Shown here one piece after another: positions 61,223 through 64,000 of a stretch of DNA of 64,000 nt. Below the pieces are notes generated by a model. That model worked only from the letters and a program-made list of their open reading frames with translations. It had not been told where the DNA came from and did no database searches. The stretch lies in NCBI RefSeq assembly GCF_004342445.1, contig NZ_SLWW01000010.1, positions 1 through 64,000 on the forward strand. Direction: 5' to 3'. A program made the position numbers and the translations under genes. Numbering within the stretch: the stretch's first letter is position 1; every line of letters begins with the position of its first letter. This DNA comes from Rhodovulum euryhalinum. GTDB taxonomy: Bacteria > Pseudomonadota > Alphaproteobacteria > Rhodobacterales > Rhodobacteraceae.

Positions 61223-61606
61223 CTATTCGGGTTGCCAGGCCTCGTAGTCCTGCCGGCGGGCAGGCTCGGGCCGGCGGATCGATCCCGGAGGGGCATAGGC
61301 CAGCGGCGTGCCGGTCAGATTCTCCTGGTGGGGTTTTTCCCAGGGCTTCCGTGCCAGCGGCCGCTCGGTCGGGGGCTCGGCATAGGTGTGGTGCAGCCAG
61401 CCGTGCCAGTCGGGTGTGATCCGGCTTGCCTCGACCTCGCCGTTGTAGATCACCCAGCGGCGCGCGCCGTCCTTCGACTGGTAGAACACGTTGCCCTGGC
61501 CGTCCTCGCCCACCCTTTCGCCGTGTCGGGCGGTGAAGAGCCGTGTCCCCACGGTCTCGGCGTTCCACCAGGTGACGTATTTCAGCAGGCTGTCGATCAC
61601 GCCCAT
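61223..61606 (-). CDS. NDUFA12-like complex I accessory subunit
   Basis: This 127-aa protein matches NDUFA12 (B17.2): [38 protein letters not shown], then [24 protein letters not shown]. It is an accessory subunit of NADH:ubiquinone oxidoreductase found in alphaproteobacteria and mitochondria. It starts at 61606 and ends four bases before mlaD. Confidence 0.94.
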   Translation of the reverse strand: MGVIDSLLKYVTWWNAETVGTRLFTARHGERVGEDGQGNVFYQSKDGARRWVIYNGEVEASRITPDWHGWLHHTYAEPPTERPLARKPWEKPHQENLTGTPLAYAPPGSIRRPEPARRQDYEAWQPE

Positions 61607-61679
61607 CGGACCCTCCGCGTGTCTCTGCCCGACATATGACGCATGCGCGGGCCAAGGTCCAGTACCTGCCACCCGCGCC

Positions 61680-63143
61680 CTAGCCCGGCTTCTGGTCCGG
61701 CCTCTGGCCGACCGCCCGGCCCACCCCGTCGGGCCGCGGCTGCGCCGCATGCGCCGCGGCGATCTCGGCCAGCCGCCGGGCAAGCTCGGGACCGGGCGGC
61801 GCGGCACGGCGCGTCGCCAGGCTGACATGGATCAGCAGATGCTCGCCTGTGGCGGCCAGGGTGTCGTCCGCCAGCATGCGGTGGAACAGGTGCATCTTGC
61901 GGCCCGTCCCCTCCAGCAGCGTCGTTTCGATCCGGAACCGCTGGCCCGCACGCAGTTCGGCAAGGTGGCGGATATGGGTTTCGGCGGTGAAAAAGCTTGC
62001 GCCCGCAGCAATGTAGTCGGCATCACAGCCGATCATCGCCATGAACCGGTCGGTGGCGTCGGCGAAGGCGTTCAGATAGCGCGACTCGGTCATGTGGCCG
62101 TTATAATCGGTCCAGTCGGCCGGCACGGCGCGGTGCTGGGTGACGATCGGCCGGGTGATGTCGCCCAGCTCCGGCCGCCGTGCGGCATCGAAGGCGTTCA
62201 GCGGCGCCCCCGCCCCCGAATCCGTTCCCTTCAGCGCACGCAGCAGCGCCACGAGATCAGTATCGCGCTGCCGCAGCTGCGCGTCCGCGGGCAGATCGCC
62301 CACCGCCGCACCAGTCTGTTCGGCAAGGGTGCGTGCCAATGTCTCGGTGGCTTCGGGCACGTCGGTCAGATGCGACAGCGGCGCGCCCAGCCCCGAACCG
62401 AGCCGCGCCAGTGCCTGCGACAGCCCCTCTTCGCCACCCGCCAGCCGCCGCGCACCGAACAGCCCCCCCTGCGCCAGCGACAGGCCGGGGCCCAGCCGGA
62501 TCGCCCGGTCGATCTCGCCGGTGGTCGCGATGCCGTCCTCGACCAGCCACAGCGCCTCGCGCCAGGCCGCCTCGATCAGGCGCCCCGCGACGTGGCCCTC
62601 GATCTCGTGCCCGATCTCGAGCGGCGCCATGCCGATCTCGGCCAGCAGGCCCCGGGCGCGGGCAAGCGTTTCGGCGGGTGCGTCGGGCGCTGCCGCCAGT
62701 TCGACCAGCGGCAACAGGTAGACGGGGTCGGCGGGACGGGCCACCAGGATCGGACAGCGCCGCGCGGCCGGGCCCTGCAACGCCGAAGGCAGGAACCCCG
62801 CGGTGGACGAAGCCAGGATCACCTCGTCGGCGCAATGTTCCTGCACCTTCTGGAAAAGCGTCCGCTTGAGGTCCAGCCTTTCGGGCACGCTTTCCTGGAT
62901 CCAGTCCGCACCCCGCACCGCCTGCGAGATCTTGTCGGCGAGGATCACCGCGCCCTCGGGCGGCAGCGCGGTATCGAACAGCCCCGGCAGCGCGCGGCGC
63001 GCATGCCCGAGAACCGCGTCGACCCGCGCGGCGGCCGCCGGATCGGTATCGAAGACCCGCACCTCCCAGCCCATCAACGCAAATCGCGCGGCCCAGCCCG
63101 CGCCGATCCACCCGGCCCCGAGGATCGCCGCGACCCTGCTCAT
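61680..63143 (-). CDS. Carnitine 3-dehydrogenase-like/thioesterase fusion
   Basis: At 487 aa, residues about 1-310 are a 3-hydroxyacyl-CoA-dehydrogenase-type domain ([53 protein letters not shown]). Residues about 345-470 are a hot-dog thioesterase ([25 protein letters not shown]). This is the architecture of alphaproteobacterial L-carnitine dehydrogenases. The segment before YLLPLVE reads ARPADPV where carnitine dehydrogenases have GHPFNPV, so the catalytic His seems replaced by Arg. The reaction may therefore differ. Confidence 0.85.
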   Translation of the reverse strand: MSRVAAILGAGWIGAGWAARFALMGWEVRVFDTDPAAAARVDAVLGHARRALPGLFDTALPPEGAVILADKISQAVRGADWIQESVPERLDLKRTLFQKVQEHCADEVILASSTAGFLPSALQGPAARRCPILVARPADPVYLLPLVELAAAPDAPAETLARARGLLAEIGMAPLEIGHEIEGHVAGRLIEAAWREALWLVEDGIATTGEIDRAIRLGPGLSLAQGGLFGARRLAGGEEGLSQALARLGSGLGAPLSHLTDVPEATETLARTLAEQTGAAVGDLPADAQLRQRDTDLVALLRALKGTDSGAGAPLNAFDAARRPELGDITRPIVTQHRAVPADWTDYNGHMTESRYLNAFADATDRFMAMIGCDADYIAAGASFFTAETHIRHLAELRAGQRFRIETTLLEGTGRKMHLFHRMLADDTLAATGEHLLIHVSLATRRAAPPGPELARRLAEIAAAHAAQPRPDGVGRAVGQRPDQKPG

Positions 63144-63378
63144 TCGGCACATCCCCCGATACCGTGGGCGCCCCTGCACCGGGCGCGGCGCAAGACTGCC
63201 CCGGCCATGCGGCGGCCCCCTTCGCGGTTCATGTTGCGCGGCATGCTTGTCCCCCCTGTCCGCACCCCAGGATAATGGCCAGCACGGGGGCCGCGGCAAG
63301 GCCCGGCCGGGGATCGGACGCGCACCGGGGCGCAAGCGTGCCAGAGATGCAACGCCCCCACGCCGCCGGGAGCCCCGG

Positions 63379-64000
63379 TCAGAAGGGCATAGGATGCGCC
63401 TTGTGGGCCAGCGCGATGTCGGCCAGCACCGCGTCGGACAGCGTCAGATCCGCGGCCCCGAGCGCGGTTTCAAGCTGCGCGGTCGACGTCGCGCCGACGA
63501 TGGGGATCACCGGGAACGGCCGCTGGGCGACGAAGGCGATCGCCATCTGCGCCGGGTCCAGCCCATGGACATTCGCGATCCCCAGATAGGCCGAGACGGC
63601 CTCCCACACGCGCGGCGTGATCCGGCCGTTCAGGTCGGGCTGACGCTCGCGCCGGGTGCCCTCGGGCGTGACGTCGCCGGCGTACTTGCCCGTCAGCAGC
63701 CCTGCGGCCAGCGGCGTGTAGGCCAGCAGCGTCACCTCTTCGTTGACGCCCAGTTCGGCAAGGTCGGTGTCGTAGTGGCGGCAGAGCAGCGAATACTCGT
63801 TCTGGATCGACTGCACCCGCGGCAGGCCATGCATCTCGGCCAGGCCCAGCCACTGGCAGGTGCCCCAGGCGGTTTCGTTCGAAAGGCCGAAATGGCGGAT
63901 CTTGCCCTCCTGCACCAGATCGGCCAGCGTCTCGAGGCAGTTCTGCATGTCGGCCAGCGTCGCATCGCGGTCCTGCCCCGAGGGATCATAGGCCCAGTTC
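63379..64000 (-). CDS. Aldo/keto reductase, N-terminus beyond the window
   Basis: The frame is open to the right edge. The visible 206 residues are the C-terminal two thirds of an AKR barrel: GKIRHFGLSNETAWGTCQWL, VQSIQNEYSLLCRHYDTDLAEL, YTPLAAGLLTGKYAGDV, IVGATSTAQLETALGAADLTLS. It resembles the Tas/YajO-like NADPH-dependent reductases. The catalytic Tyr/Lys/His region lies outside the window. Confidence 0.92.
   Translation of the reverse strand, partial: NWAYDPSGQDRDATLADMQNCLETLADLVQEGKIRHFGLSNETAWGTCQWLGLAEMHGLPRVQSIQNEYSLLCRHYDTDLAELGVNEEVTLLAYTPLAAGLLTGKYAGDVTPEGTRRERQPDLNGRITPRVWEAVSAYLGIANVHGLDPAQMAIAFVAQRPFPVIPIVGATSTAQLETALGAADLTLSDAVLADIALAHKAHPMPF

Overview
The window looks like chromosome of a high-GC alphaproteobacterium of the Rhodobacteraceae/Paracoccaceae type. 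The evidence is a RutR-controlled reductive pyrimidine pathway, a Ruegeria-like ectoine degradation cluster, an aat / DUF2155 / mlaD / NDUFA12-like block, a VPLPA-CTERM protein and a carnitine-dehydrogenase/thioesterase fusion. About 19 kb of mobile DNA sits at the left edge. All assignments come from reading the sequence; no database search was run.

Region 1 (1 to about 19,100) is a mobile element with phage-like early genes and plasmid-like traits, and no virion structural genes in view. It opens with what may be an IS21-type end. Then come an HNH protein coupled to a sigma-70-like factor, a VRR-NUC nuclease and SF2 helicase, a MobV-like relaxase with a candidate oriT hairpin, a RecE-like exonuclease cassette, an MqsRA toxin-antitoxin pair and an H-NS-like protein. 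Its centrepiece (9,970-14,725) is one translationally coupled operon. It encodes a candidate small subunit, Csf2 (Cas7), Csf3 (Cas5), a CysH-like PP-loop protein and Csf1, which together make a type IV-B-like CRISPR-Cas effector with no array and no DinG. The same operon continues into a small protein and a TET-associated-type glycosyltransferase, a family linked to phage DNA hypermodification. SSB and a cytosine methyltransferase / HNH nuclease / Vsr cassette follow. No integrase is visible, and the right boundary lies somewhere in 19,048-19,448.

Region 2 (19.4-27.5 kb) is chromosomal: a Tat-exported alkaline phosphatase with a VPLPA-CTERM tail, a TRAP transporter operon ending in an isocitrate-lyase/PEP-mutase family enzyme, a small Cys/His-rich secreted protein, a sensor kinase, an MBL-fold hydrolase and tRNA-Asn(GTT). 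Region 3 (27.5-29.3 kb), directly downstream of the tRNA, is a short lower-GC segment with three orphan genes and a broken serine recombinase.

Region 4 (29.4-37.3 kb) holds a chemoreceptor, then a coupled operon of a SARP-like regulator, a PAP2 phosphatase with a Lys-Ser repeat and a subtilisin-like protease, then a small secreted protein with a duplicated motif. Region 5 (37.7-43.9 kb) is ectoine catabolism: transaminase, semialdehyde dehydrogenase, Lrp/AsnC regulator, and divergently DoeA plus an M20 deacetylase.

Region 6 (43.9-57.4 kb) is uracil/thymine catabolism: PreT-PreA, dihydropyrimidinase, an N-carbamoyl-beta-alanine amidase-type hydrolase, an omega-amino-acid transaminase, an ABC transporter and RutR with a clear operator. 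Two low-GC orphan genes have been slotted precisely between operon genes here, one of them flanked by a 22-bp direct repeat. Region 7 (57.7-64 kb) is housekeeping (accB, accC, aat, a DUF2155 protein, mlaD, an NDUFA12-like protein) followed by a carnitine-dehydrogenase-like fusion and a truncated aldo/keto reductase at the window edge.
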